From Winogradskya consettensis (GTDB lineage Bacteria; Actinomycetota; Actinomycetes; Mycobacteriales; Micromonosporaceae): 64,000 bases of DNA. The translations under genes were made by a program, and so were the position numbers. Of this stretch, positions 16,012 through 24,447 are shown piece by piece (position 1 is the first letter of the stretch; each line of letters begins with the position of its first letter). The notes under the pieces are model-generated. The model was not told the origin of the DNA and made no database searches. It was given only the letters and a program-made list of their open reading frames with translations. The stretch spans positions 96,217 through 160,216 of the forward strand of contig NZ_BOQP01000025.1 in NCBI RefSeq assembly GCF_018332715.1, read 5' to 3'.

Positions 16012-16918
16012 CCGCCCGCCCGACGTCACTGTGGTCGTCGCCACCCGCGACCGTCCCGGGCTCCTCGAACGCGCGGTCATCAGCATCCTCAACCAGGACT
16101 ACGTGGGCCGGGTCGAGTGCATCGTCGTCTACGACCACGTGCAGGTCCGCGATCTGGTGGTGGAGGTCGGCCCCAACCGCGCCCTCAAACTGATCAGCAA
16201 CACCCGCACCCAGGGCCTGCCCGGCGGGCGCAACAGCGGCGTCGACGCGGCCACCGGCGAGCTGCTCGCCTTCTGCGACGACGACGACATCTGGCTCGCC
16301 TCGAAGCTGACCCGGCAGGTGGCGCTGCTGGCCCACCCCGAGGTCGGCGCGGTCAGCTGCGGGCTGCGGCTGCGCGGCCCCGGCATCGACAAGGAACGCA
16401 TCCTCGACACCGACCGGGTCTATCTGCGTGACTTCCTCGCCGACCGGGTCATGGAGGTGCATTCCAGCACCATGCTGGTACGCCGCTCGATCTGGGCCGC
16501 GGCCGGCGAGGTCGACGAGAACATCCCCGGCGGCTACAGCGAGGACTACGAGTGGCTCCTGCGCGTCGCCGCGCAGACCCCGATCGCGATCGTCCCCGCC
16601 GCCCTGGTCATCGTGGACTGGCACGGCGGCTCGTACTACTTCGGCCGCTGGGCGATGATCGTCGAGGCCCAGCGGTATCTCATCGCCAAGCATCCCGAGC
16701 TGGCCGAGAGCCGTGAGGGCATGGCCCGGCTGCGGGGGCAGATCGCTTTCGCGCTCGCGTCCGGCCATCGGCGTACCGAAGCGATCAAAGAGCTGGCCGC
16801 CGTCCTGCGTCTCAACCCCACCGAGAAGCGGGTCCTGGTCACCCTCCCGGTGATCATGGGGTTGATGACCGGCGAGCGGGCCCTGCGCATGGCCCAGAAA
16901 CGCGGCAAAGGGATTTAG
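16004..16918 (+). CDS. family 2 glycosyltransferase
   Basis: A 304-residue GT-A transferase. It starts with the GT2 strand VTVVVATRDRPGLLERAV, has the metal/nucleotide-sugar motif FCDDDDIWL near residue 90, and the acceptor-side motif SEDYEWLLRV near residue 180. The C-terminal third is helical and lacks membrane spans. GTG start overlapping the Wzz-like gene by 8 nt. It would add one sugar of the repeat unit at the inner face of the membrane; sugar donor unknown. Confidence 0.88.
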   Translation: MHNRPPDVTVVVATRDRPGLLERAVISILNQDYVGRVECIVVYDHVQVRDLVVEVGPNRALKLISNTRTQGLPGGRNSGVDAATGELLAFCDDDDIWLASKLTRQVALLAHPEVGAVSCGLRLRGPGIDKERILDTDRVYLRDFLADRVMEVHSSTMLVRRSIWAAAGEVDENIPGGYSEDYEWLLRVAAQTPIAIVPAALVIVDWHGGSYYFGRWAMIVEAQRYLIAKHPELAESREGMARLRGQIAFALASGHRRTEAIKELAAVLRLNPTEKRVLVTLPVIMGLMTGERALRMAQKRGKGI

Positions 16919-18651
16919 TGACGGCAACATCTGAGGTACGCCAGAGCACGCGAAGTGGCGCGATCGGGCTGATCGGCGCCGCGGTCAACGGGGCGTTCGG
17001 CTTCGTGCTGACCACCGTCATCGTGCGTACGTTCGGCGCGGACGGGTCGGGGGCGCTGTTCAGCGTCATCGGGCTGGTGACCATCGTCGGGGCGGTCTGT
17101 TGCCTGGGCGCTGACACGGGTCTGATGTGGGCGATTCCGCGCAGTCCGCAAAAGAGTGAGGCCCTGCTGCCGGTTGCGCTGCTGCCGACGGTGGGCTTGT
17201 CGGTGGCGGTCGCGGTGGTCGGGCTTGCGGCGGCCGGGCCGATCTCGCGGGCGTTGCTTGATGACGGGGGCGGCGTTGGGCTGATTCGGCTGGCGTTTGT
17301 CGGCGTTCCGGTGATCGTGGCGTCGACGGTGCTGCTGGCGGCTGTGCGGGCCACGCGCCCGGTTGCCGTCTACGTCGGGGTGCAGTTCCTGTTTGTCCCT
17401 ATTGTGCGGCCGGTGTTGATGATCGCCGCGGTGCTGGCAGGGGGCGGGGTGCTGCTCGGCTTCGCCGGGTGGCTGCTGCCGATCGCCGCCGCGTTGATCA
17501 TCGCGATTGCACTGATCGGTAAACCTCGCAAATCGCCCAATTCGACAGGGGGAACGCGCGGAGGGGACCGGTTGGAAAGCACAGCGCGCGGGCCACTGGC
17601 GAAGAACGACGCCCGCGGGTTGGGCCGGGTGGACGTCGAGGTGCGCGAGCCGCTGGTGGACGGCGAGGCGCGCGGGCCGCTGGGGGAGAACGCGGCCCGC
17701 GGGTTAGACCGGGTGGACGTCGAGGCGCGCGGGCCGCTGGGGGAGAACGCGGCGCGCGGGTTGGGCCGGGTGGACAGTGAGGCGCGCGGGTTGGGGCCGG
17801 GGGTTGGCGAGGCGCGCGGGTTGGATCGGGCGGCTTGGCGGTTGTTTTGGGGGTTTGCGCTGCCGCGGGCGGCGTCGGTGGCGATTGATGCGAGCAGCAT
17901 GTGGGTGGGTGTGCTGCTGACCGGGGCGTTGTCTACGCAGGCTGAGGCGGGGGTCTTTGCGGCGGTGGGGCGTTATGCGCTTGCCGGGCTGCTGATCATG
18001 CAGGGGCTCAGGGTGGCGATCGCGCCTCAGCTGTCCCGGTTGCTCGGGGTGGGGAGGCGGCGGGAGGCGGCGGAGGTCTATCGGCGGACGACGTTGTGGA
18101 TTGTTCTGCTGTCGTGGCCGGCGTACGCGTTGCTTGCGGTTTTTGCTCCTGCTTTTCTGGCGTTGTTCGGGCGGGAATTCCGGGCGGGTGCGGGGCCGAT
18201 GGCGGTGCTGGCTGTGGCGATGCTGGTCAATGTCGGGGTCGGGCTCGTGCAGACCGTGTTGCTGATGAGCGGGAACAGCCGTGGTCACCTGCTTGCCTGT
18301 GTGGCGGGGCTGGCGCTGAACGTCGTCGGGTGTGTGGTGCTGGTTCCCGGTCATGGGGCGCTGGGGGCGGCGATCGCGTGGTCGTTGGGGATCGTGGTCG
18401 AGAACGTGGTGGCCGCGGTGCTGGCCAGGCGGGCGCTGGGGGAGGCGTTGTTCGGGCGTACCGAAATGGTGTCCGCGGTGGGGGCACTGGGCGCGACCGG
18501 CGCTGCGGCCCTGATCGGCACCATGGTGGCGGGTCGTGGATCGGGTGGGCTTGCCGTCGCACTTGCCGTGATCGTCGCGGGGTGCCTGGCACTACTCGCT
18601 GACGGCAGGGTCCGTGCGGCGCTGAAAACGGTGAGGACGCAGCTGAGATGA
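16918..18651 (+). CDS. Wzx-type polysaccharide flippase with tandem-repeat loop insertion
   Basis: A 577-residue MOP-superfamily flippase with about 12-14 spans. The N-terminal half (SGAIGLIGAAVNGAFGFVLTTVIVRTFGADG) is typical of lipid-linked oligosaccharide flippases. Between the two halves, at about residues 208-305, is a hydrophilic insertion built from repeats of about 19 residues (ARGPLGENAARGLDRVDVE). The family normally has only a short loop there and about 420-500 residues in total. GTG start in a 1-nt overlap with the GT2 stop. It would move the lipid-linked unit across the membrane; no Wzy polymerase is evident in the window. Confidence 0.85.
   Translation: MTATSEVRQSTRSGAIGLIGAAVNGAFGFVLTTVIVRTFGADGSGALFSVIGLVTIVGAVCCLGADTGLMWAIPRSPQKSEALLPVALLPTVGLSVAVAVVGLAAAGPISRALLDDGGGVGLIRLAFVGVPVIVASTVLLAAVRATRPVAVYVGVQFLFVPIVRPVLMIAAVLAGGGVLLGFAGWLLPIAAALIIAIALIGKPRKSPNSTGGTRGGDRLESTARGPLAKNDARGLGRVDVEVREPLVDGEARGPLGENAARGLDRVDVEARGPLGENAARGLGRVDSEARGLGPGVGEARGLDRAAWRLFWGFALPRAASVAIDASSMWVGVLLTGALSTQAEAGVFAAVGRYALAGLLIMQGLRVAIAPQLSRLLGVGRRREAAEVYRRTTLWIVLLSWPAYALLAVFAPAFLALFGREFRAGAGPMAVLAVAMLVNVGVGLVQTVLLMSGNSRGHLLACVAGLALNVVGCVVLVPGHGALGAAIAWSLGIVVENVVAAVLARRALGEALFGRTEMVSAVGALGATGAAALIGTMVAGRGSGGLAVALAVIVAGCLALLADGRVRAALKTVRTQLR
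17584..17830 (+). repeat. 57-bp in-frame tandem repeat inside the flippase gene
   Basis: Two nearly identical 57-nt copies encode ARGPLGENAARGL(D/G)RVD(V/S)E. They are flanked by degenerate copies (ARGPLAKNDARGLGRVDVE before; shortened ARGL units after). The array is in frame and hydrophilic, with a very GC-rich ARG/GEN content unlike the surrounding membrane spans. Confidence 0.85.
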
Positions 18652-19514
18652 GTGTGAAGGACAAACTCAAAGGGGTCGCACCGACCGGTGCGAAGGAGCA
18701 GGTCAGGGAGTTGCTGGTCCGCTATGGCGAACGTACGAGCGACCGGCGGCCGCTGCCCGACTTCCTGGTCATCGGCACGAAGCGCGGCGGCACCACCTCG
18801 CTGTGGAACTACCTGATCCAGCATCCGCTGGTGCCGCGGCTCTTCCCCGCGTGGAACACCAAGACCTCGCACTACTTCGAGGAGAACTGGTCGCGCGGCG
18901 AGGCTTGGTACCGCTCGCACTTCCCGACCGAGCGGCAGCGCGCCGCCCTGGAACGCAAGCACGGCGGGCCGTCGAAGGTGGGCGAGGCCGCGCCGCTGTA
19001 CATGTTCCATCCCGAGGTGCCGGGGCGGGTCGCCGAGCTGATGCCGCAGGTGCGGATGGTCGTGCTGCTGCGGGACCCGGTCGAGCGCGCCTTCTCGCAC
19101 TGGAAGGAACGCCGCGGGGAGGGCGTCGAGCCGCTCGACTTCCGGGAGGCGCTGGCCGCCGAGGAGAGCCGCACGGCCACGGCGAAACCCGATGACACCG
19201 CGTTCGACTGGTATTCGTATCGGGCACGCGGGCGCTACCTCGAGCATCTCGAGCCGTGGCTGGAGCGGTTCGACCGGTCCCAGCTGCTGTTCGTGGCGAG
19301 CGAGACGTTCTACCGGGAGCCGGCGGAGACGTACGCGCAGATCCTGTCGTTCGTCGGGTTGCCGGCGTACGAGTTGCCCGCCTACGACGTCTTCAACGAC
19401 CGTCCCAGCAAGGGCATGGATGACGACGTGCGGGCGGAGCTCACGGCGTACTACCAGCCTTACAACGCGGCCCTGGCAGACCGGCTATCGATGCGTTTCA
19501 GCTGGGCTGAGTAA
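18648..19514 (+). CDS. sulfotransferase (PAPS-dependent, carbohydrate type)
   Basis: A 288-residue enzyme that would transfer sulfate from PAPS to a sugar hydroxyl. The 5'-phosphosulfate loop is in DFLVIGTKRGGTTSLWNYL (residues 38-56) and the 3'-phosphate motif is in VVLLRDPVERAFSHWKERR. It is the last gene of the exopolysaccharide cluster, joined to the flippase gene by an ATGA overlap, which suggests that the polysaccharide is sulfated. Its 3' end overlaps the convergent gene at 19498 by 17 nt. Confidence 0.87.
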   Translation: MSVKDKLKGVAPTGAKEQVRELLVRYGERTSDRRPLPDFLVIGTKRGGTTSLWNYLIQHPLVPRLFPAWNTKTSHYFEENWSRGEAWYRSHFPTERQRAALERKHGGPSKVGEAAPLYMFHPEVPGRVAELMPQVRMVVLLRDPVERAFSHWKERRGEGVEPLDFREALAAEESRTATAKPDDTAFDWYSYRARGRYLEHLEPWLERFDRSQLLFVASETFYREPAETYAQILSFVGLPAYELPAYDVFNDRPSKGMDDDVRAELTAYYQPYNAALADRLSMRFSWAE

Positions 19515-19914
19515 CAAGCGCATCCCGCAGCTGCCCGGCCATCGCCGCGAGTCGCTGCGGGTGGGAGCCGATCGGAAATCGGGAGTAGGCCCGGGACGCG
19601 AGCAGAGCAGCCTCGGTGCCGTCCGCGAGGACGAGCACGAGGCACTGCCCCGCCCACAACCCTCCGGGCCGCCCCACGACTACATCGACAACCTGGTCGC
19701 GCGCCCAGGAGACCCGGCGGAACAGCCGGACATCCTCGATCAGCGACGGCGTGACCCGCACCTTGGTCGCGGCGAGCCGCCAGGCCAGCAGGAAGCAGGC
19801 GACACCGGTAACCACGTCGAGGACAGAGCCCAGCACCAGGAAGCTGACGCCGGCGACCACCGCGAGGCCGACTTTCCACGGCCGCTCGGGCGACACGACC
19901 GAGATCTCACCCAT
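19498..19914 (-). CDS. small membrane protein with PH-like domain
   Basis: A 138-residue protein with two closely spaced hydrophobic segments at about residues 16-48, then a soluble domain (VTPSLIEDVRLFRRVSWARDQVVDVVV) that looks like the bacterial PH-domain proteins of actinobacteria. Its ATG overlaps the end of the APH-like gene by 8 nt, so it is the last gene of the GH16/APH-like operon. Function unknown. Confidence 0.7.
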   Translation of the reverse strand: MGEISVVSPERPWKVGLAVVAGVSFLVLGSVLDVVTGVACFLLAWRLAATKVRVTPSLIEDVRLFRRVSWARDQVVDVVVGRPGGLWAGQCLVLVLADGTEAALLASRAYSRFPIGSHPQRLAAMAGQLRDALVTQPS

Positions 19915-21073
19915 GGCGGGCCTCCAGGACGTCGAGCAGTGCGGGATGCAGCTTGGGGTTCCAGCCCGCCCCGCCGCCGGACAACTCGTAGGTGCGCAGC
20001 CACAGCTCGACCAGATAAGCGTCCGCGACAAACCGCTGCCGGGCCGCGTCGAGCCCCAGGGCCGGGCCGTAGGCAGCCAATGCAGCGTCGACCGCTTCCG
20101 CACAGGCGGCGGCAGGCTTGCCGTGGGTGGACAAGGCCGTCTGGAAGGCCTGGTGGGCGAGGTCAAATCCGACGGGTACGCCCGCAGCCCGGTTCTCCCA
20201 GTCCCACACGAGCAGCCCTCCCCGATGCCGGGCCATGTTCCACGGCACCCAGTCGCCGTGCCAGTCCCCGAATTCGAGTGTGAGCCCGGTGTCAAGCTTG
20301 TCGATGAACCCGTGGATGCGGGAGTCCGCGTCCTTCGCCCGGTCCCGCCACCCCGCGATCAGGCCGGTCACGGGAACCGGAGCAGTAGCCGGCCCGCCGC
20401 GCCGCGCGACCGCGAGCATCGCGTCGAGCCGGGGGCTGTCCGGCCGGCGGATGCGGCGCACGTCGCGGGGCATCGGCTCGATGACCGCGATCTCCCGGCC
20501 GTGCCACTGGGTGTGCAGCTTGAGCTGCGGTGCGGGTGGGAAACCACCGCCGGCGGGCAGCGCGGCCAGCGTGGCTGCCTCCGCGCGGACCATCGCGCGG
20601 GTGCCGTCGTTCCAGCCGATCTTCGCGTAGCCGCGCGGGCGGCCCTGGTCGTCAAAGAGCTGCAGGGTCGGCTTGTGGTGCGGGTCCGGTGGCCGGATGC
20701 CGATCGCCGCGTGCAGCCGGCCGTAGCCGAGCTCGGCGGCGAGGAAGCCGGAGAGCAGATCCTCCGGCTTGTCCGCGTGCACCGACAGGACCGGCGCGTT
20801 GGTGAGACCGAGGAGCCCGACGCGGGCCAGGACCCCGACCGCGGCGCGGCCCGCGCGGACCTTCGGCGGGCGCAGCGCGTTGTACGCCAGCAGCGACGCC
20901 GCGGTCACCCGCGCGGAAGCCAGGGGCAGCAGGAAACGGGCGTTGCCGAGGGCCGGGATCACGGCGTACCTGACGGTGGCGGTGGGGTCGTCGCCGACCT
21001 TGACCGTCACGCCGGGGTTGTCGAAAACGGCCCGGACCACCCAGCCGAGCCGTTGCCCCAGAACTTCCTGCAC
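19907..21073 (-). CDS. aminoglycoside phosphotransferase-like kinase
   Basis: A 388-residue cytoplasmic protein. The second half carries the APH/choline-kinase catalytic loop, here DWHGDWVPWNM, followed by LLVWDWENRAAGVPVGFDLAH with the metal-binding Asp. The first 180 residues are poorly conserved and may hold the N-lobe. The GTG at 21073 follows a CAGGAGC ribosome binding site by 6 nt, which decides the start. It sits 13 nt after the GH16 gene and next to a polysaccharide cluster, so a sugar or lipid substrate is more likely than an antibiotic. Confidence 0.75.
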   Translation of the reverse strand: MQEVLGQRLGWVVRAVFDNPGVTVKVGDDPTATVRYAVIPALGNARFLLPLASARVTAASLLAYNALRPPKVRAGRAAVGVLARVGLLGLTNAPVLSVHADKPEDLLSGFLAAELGYGRLHAAIGIRPPDPHHKPTLQLFDDQGRPRGYAKIGWNDGTRAMVRAEAATLAALPAGGGFPPAPQLKLHTQWHGREIAVIEPMPRDVRRIRRPDSPRLDAMLAVARRGGPATAPVPVTGLIAGWRDRAKDADSRIHGFIDKLDTGLTLEFGDWHGDWVPWNMARHRGGLLVWDWENRAAGVPVGFDLAHQAFQTALSTHGKPAAACAEAVDAALAAYGPALGLDAARQRFVADAYLVELWLRTYELSGGGAGWNPKLHPALLDVLEARHG

Positions 21074-21086
21074 GGTTTTGCTCCTG

Positions 21087-22322
21087 CTACTGATAGACGC
21101 GGACGTAGTCGACGACAAAATCGGCGGGAAAGACGGTCGCGGCGTCCGGGGTGCCGAGCCAGCCACCGACCTGGGTGTTGAGCCGGATGTTGTACGGCTT
21201 GTGGAAGGCCTGGTCGAACCATGGTGTCGTGGTCCGGTCGCGGGTCCAGACCAGCTGGTCGTCGATGTACCACTTCAGCGAATCGGCGGTCCACTCGGTC
21301 GCGTACGTGTGGAAGCCGTCCGAAGCCAGCGCCCCGCCGGGCAGCGGGATCCGGACGTCCTGCTTGACCGGCGTGTAGTCCCAGAAGATCGAGGCGGTGG
21401 CCTTGTCGTACCAGGCACCCCCGCCGGGCAGCTCGGTGACGTCGATCTCGCCGTTGCCGCCGTCGTCGGGGCGCAGCCAGAACGCCGGCCACAGCCCGGT
21501 GGAGCCGGTGGCGGTTGTCGGGGACTTCGCGCGGATCTCGAACCGGCCGTACTGCCACGACGCCCTGCCCATGGTGTCGAGGTACGACTGCGTGAACTGC
21601 CGGGTCCGGGAACCGCAGGCCACGCTCTGCCGCAGCGCGCGCAGGGTCAGCATGCCGCCGCTGACGAACGTGTTGGCCGGGCTGTCGACGTTGCAGCCGA
21701 GGTCGATGTCGCGGCCCTCGCCGTTGCGCAGGTTCCACTTCGAGCGGTCGAGCGTGCCGCCGTCGAACTCGTCACCCCACACCAGCTTCCAGCCGGCCTG
21801 CCGGTAGGAGACCACCAGCTGGGGTCGCAGCGCCGGGTCGGCGTTTTCCTCCGATGCCCAGTAAATTCGCTGGTCATAACCCTCTTGCGAGAGTGTGAAA
21901 GTGCCGTTGCCGAGGCTGACCGGGAATTCGTTGAAGCCCGTTCGCACCGCGGGAAGCTGCGCGTCGCCGACGGAAACGCGGGCGGGGTAGTCCTGCCACG
22001 AGTAGACGCGCAGCGTGGCGTGCACGTCGGTTGCGCTCGCGGGCAGCGTTGTCACCGAGAACCGCAGTTGCGCGTCCCGCCGTCCGGCAGTGTTGTTCTC
22101 GCAGCTCGTTGGGCAGGTCGCCAGCGTTGTCTTGGCGCTCAGATCGCCGTCCTGCACTACCTGGCTGATCGTGGTGTCGGCGACCGGGCTGAGGGTGACT
22201 TGAACCTCCCGCCCGTTACTCGGCTGGGGGTCCGGCTTTCCGCGCTCGTCCCCGGCCAGCACCGGGATGAGTGCGACGGCGGCGAGGACCGTGGCGATCA
22301 GGGCGATCGTTCGTTTGCGCAT
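21087..22322 (-). CDS. secreted GH16 beta-glucanase with N-terminal DNRLRE-like domain
   Basis: A 411-residue secreted enzyme. Signal peptide MRKRTIALIATVLAAVALIP; residues about 30-150 form a beta-rich domain with a Cys pair that resembles DNRLRE-type modules found beside hydrolases; residues 155-411 form the GH16 domain (WKLVWGDEFDGG, and the catalytic EIDVTE inside NGEIDVTELPGG). GH16 members cut beta-1,3 or beta-1,3/1,4 glucans, agarose or related galactans; the substrate here is not certain. It may trim or release the polysaccharide made by the adjacent cluster. Leads the minus-strand operon that ends at 19498. Confidence 0.9.
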   Translation of the reverse strand: MRKRTIALIATVLAAVALIPVLAGDERGKPDPQPSNGREVQVTLSPVADTTISQVVQDGDLSAKTTLATCPTSCENNTAGRRDAQLRFSVTTLPASATDVHATLRVYSWQDYPARVSVGDAQLPAVRTGFNEFPVSLGNGTFTLSQEGYDQRIYWASEENADPALRPQLVVSYRQAGWKLVWGDEFDGGTLDRSKWNLRNGEGRDIDLGCNVDSPANTFVSGGMLTLRALRQSVACGSRTRQFTQSYLDTMGRASWQYGRFEIRAKSPTTATGSTGLWPAFWLRPDDGGNGEIDVTELPGGGAWYDKATASIFWDYTPVKQDVRIPLPGGALASDGFHTYATEWTADSLKWYIDDQLVWTRDRTTTPWFDQAFHKPYNIRLNTQVGGWLGTPDAATVFPADFVVDYVRVYQ

Positions 22323-22341
22323 TGAAGGGGCAGCATATAGA

Positions 22342-22378
22342 AGAAGGGCACACCCCCGGCGGGGAGGCGTGCCCTTCT
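22342..22378 (-). terminator. terminator hairpin after alkaline phosphatase
   Basis: AGAAGGGCAC (22342-22351) pairs with GTGCCCTTCT (22369-22378) around a GC-rich loop that can itself pair. It lies 12 bp beyond the phosphatase stop and before the GH16 start. Confidence 0.75.
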
Positions 22379-22389
22379 CAGCGGAGGCG

Positions 22390-23751
22390 TCAGTTCACGC
22401 CGAGTGCCCGCTTCATGGTGAAGAACAGGTCGGTCTGGTTGGTCACGCCGAGCACGTTGGCGGCCTGCGGGCCGCCGGCGGCGATCCGGACCTCGGTGCC
22501 GGTGTGCTGCTGCGAGCCGGTGATCTCCGACGTCGCGTAGCTGATGGTCATGTTGGCGCCGTCGTGCGTGGTGAGCGTCGCGGTGTAGCCCAGCGTCGCG
22601 GTCTCGACGATCTGGCTGGTGTGGCCGTGGTCGGCGGTCACGACGACCAGGGTGTCCGGGTGCGACTTCTGGTACTGCAGGACCTTCTTGATGGCCGTGT
22701 CGAAGCCGACCGTCTCACCGATCTGGCCGCACGGGTTGGCGGCGTGGTCCTGCTTGTCGATGGATGCGCCCTCGATCTGCAGGAAGAACCCCTTGCGGCT
22801 GTTCTTCGTCTGCTTGTCGAGCACGTCGATGGCCTTCGACGCCATGTCGACCAGGTGCGGCTGGGTGGCCGTACGCGCGGCGTTGGTCGCGCACGTCGAC
22901 GGCGCGGTCCCCGTACGCGTGGGGGTCGGGCCCGTCCACTCGAGGTCCATGTTGTTCTTGGCGAAGGCGCCCAGGATCGGCTGGTTCGGCTTGGCCGCCG
23001 CGAGGCCGGCCGCGTCGGTCACGATCTGGAAGCCGTTGACCTGCGCCTGCTGCGCGACAGTGAGGCCCTTGTACTTGCCGGCCTTGACGGTCTGGTCGAA
23101 GTACTGCTTGCCACCGCCCAGCAGGACGTCCGGCCTGGTCTGCACGAGCTGCTCGGCGATCGAGCCGGCTCCGCCGTTGACCTTGTCGTTGACCGCGCAG
23201 GTGGCCATCGCGTCCGGGCCCTTGCAGTCACGGTTGATGACGTGCGAGCCGAGCACAGCCGGGGTGGCGTCCTGCAGCTCGGCGGTGGTGACGTCGCCCG
23301 TCCGGAAACCGGCGGCCTTGGCCAGCTCCAGGATGGTCGGCTTCGGCTTCTCGTCGGGGGTGACCGAGATGGCGCCGTTGTACGTCTTGTGGCCGGTCGC
23401 CCAGCCGGTGCCGGACGCGGCCGAGTCGGTCACGTACTCCGGCAGGTTCGGGCTGGCCTTCTGCACGGCGTACGTGGTGTACGCGCCGGTCAGCGGGAGC
23501 GTGTCCATGGCGAGCCGGCCGGCCGCGCCGACCTGGTAGTTGCGCGCGATCGTGATCTCACTGTCGCCCATACCGTCGCCGATCAGCAGGATCACGTTGC
23601 GGGCCTTACCGCCCTTGATCGCCTGCTTGGCGGCCTGGGTCTTGTCCGGGTGCGAGTCACCGGCCAGGGCGACCGTCGGCACGGCCACGATGGCGGCCGC
23701 GGCGAGCACCACTGCGGCACGGCGGCCGCGGAGTTGACGAAGTGCATTCAT
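22390..23751 (-). CDS. phoA: secreted alkaline phosphatase
   Basis: A 453-residue PhoA-family phosphomonoesterase acting outside the membrane. The signal peptide (RAAVVLAAAAIVAVPTVALA) ends near residue 30. Family motifs are NVILLIGDGMGDSEI, the nucleophile Ser in VTDSAASGTGWATG, IEGASIDKQDHAA and VVTADHGHTSQ for metal binding. It would release phosphate during phosphate limitation; no GTTCACC-type Pho box was seen in the 100 bp upstream. The ATG at 23751 is preferred over a GTG nine bases earlier. Divergent from the small gene at 23848. Confidence 0.93.
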   Translation of the reverse strand: MNALRQLRGRRAAVVLAAAAIVAVPTVALAGDSHPDKTQAAKQAIKGGKARNVILLIGDGMGDSEITIARNYQVGAAGRLAMDTLPLTGAYTTYAVQKASPNLPEYVTDSAASGTGWATGHKTYNGAISVTPDEKPKPTILELAKAAGFRTGDVTTAELQDATPAVLGSHVINRDCKGPDAMATCAVNDKVNGGAGSIAEQLVQTRPDVLLGGGKQYFDQTVKAGKYKGLTVAQQAQVNGFQIVTDAAGLAAAKPNQPILGAFAKNNMDLEWTGPTPTRTGTAPSTCATNAARTATQPHLVDMASKAIDVLDKQTKNSRKGFFLQIEGASIDKQDHAANPCGQIGETVGFDTAIKKVLQYQKSHPDTLVVVTADHGHTSQIVETATLGYTATLTTHDGANMTISYATSEITGSQQHTGTEVRIAAGGPQAANVLGVTNQTDLFFTMKRALGVN

Positions 23752-23847
23752 GCGCAACACCGCATCAGTTGTAAACGACGTGATGTTGGCGCCCCGGCGA
23801 ACTACAGGAGAACTCCGCAGGTGGATGCCACTTCCTGGAGCGAGCGC

Positions 23848-24198
23848 ATGGTTCGCAGGGTCGCTGCCGTCGTGGTCACGCTCATCGCCCTGCTCTCGGC
23901 CGTGCGGCTGGTCGCGCCCCAGGATCCCGCAGGGGTACGCCCGCAGCTGACCTTTCTACGCGCCCGGCTCGACAAGGGAGCGCCGGACGACGCGCAAAAA
24001 CTCTTCCCCGAAGGCTATTTCTTCCTCGTATTCCGGTCGCTCTTCGTCATGCGGCCGCTCGGGCTCGGCCCCGGGGTGCGTAGATATCCGCCGGGAGCTG
24101 GTGGGCCGTTCCTGGCGGCTCTGATGCTGGTGGCGCTGCTCTCCTGGCTGGGGGCTCTGCGCTCGCCGAGACGGACAAAACACGTGTTCAGGCGTTAA
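23848..24198 (+). CDS. small two-span membrane protein of unknown function
   Basis: A 116-residue protein with a hydrophobic N-terminus (VRRVAAVVVTLIALLSAVRLV), a soluble middle part and a second span (FLAALMLVALLSWLGAL) near the end, followed by a basic tail. The layout suggests an extracytoplasmic loop held by two spans. A GGAG lies 7 nt before the ATG; a GTG at 23821 is an alternative start. No family recognised. It lies between phoA (divergent) and the riboswitch-controlled gene. Confidence 0.6.
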   Translation: MVRRVAAVVVTLIALLSAVRLVAPQDPAGVRPQLTFLRARLDKGAPDDAQKLFPEGYFFLVFRSLFVMRPLGLGPGVRRYPPGAGGPFLAALMLVALLSWLGALRSPRRTKHVFRR

Positions 24199-24350
24199 TT
24201 AAACGGAATAATCGGGTCTTGCTGGCTATCCAGGCGAAAAACCCAATTCACCCACACCGCCCTAATTCCCTGGTTACAGTACGGTCGGCGCAGTTCCCAA
24301 GTGCGAGCTTTGTCCCCGCGCTCAAGGCGTGCGCCACCAGCCGTCGCGTG

Positions 24351-24437
24351 CGGCTCCGAGAAAGGCAAACCCGCCGTAAGGCGGGGACGCAAAGCCAGGG
24401 ACCTCCCGAGCGGGAGGCGGCCCAGCCGCCGAAGGAG
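24351..24437 (+). ncRNA. cyclic di-GMP-I (GEMM-I) riboswitch
   Basis: The leader of the Calx-beta gene carries the GEMM-I core: GGCAAACCC, a CCCGCC/GGCGGG stem closed by a GTAA (GNRA) tetraloop, and GGGACGCAAAGCC, all in the family order. A second stem-loop and a GCCGCCGAA receptor-like strand follow. The outer helix can form between CTCC at 24354-24357 and GGAG at 24434-24437. That GGAG is also the Shine-Dalgarno sequence, 10 nt before the ATG at 24448. Ligand-stabilised closing of this helix would hide the ribosome binding site, which suggests translational repression by c-di-GMP. Family call from motif match; switch direction is inference. Confidence 0.85.
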
Positions 24438-24447
24438 ACAGAAACAC

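Noticed and set aside
11926..16092. Very long open frame (1388 codons) on the minus strand opposite the exopolysaccharide genes
   Set aside because: It is a shadow of the genes on the plus strand caused by high GC; composition is Arg/Gly/Asp/Val-rich with no domains, and the plus-strand genes have clear motifs, starts and coupling.
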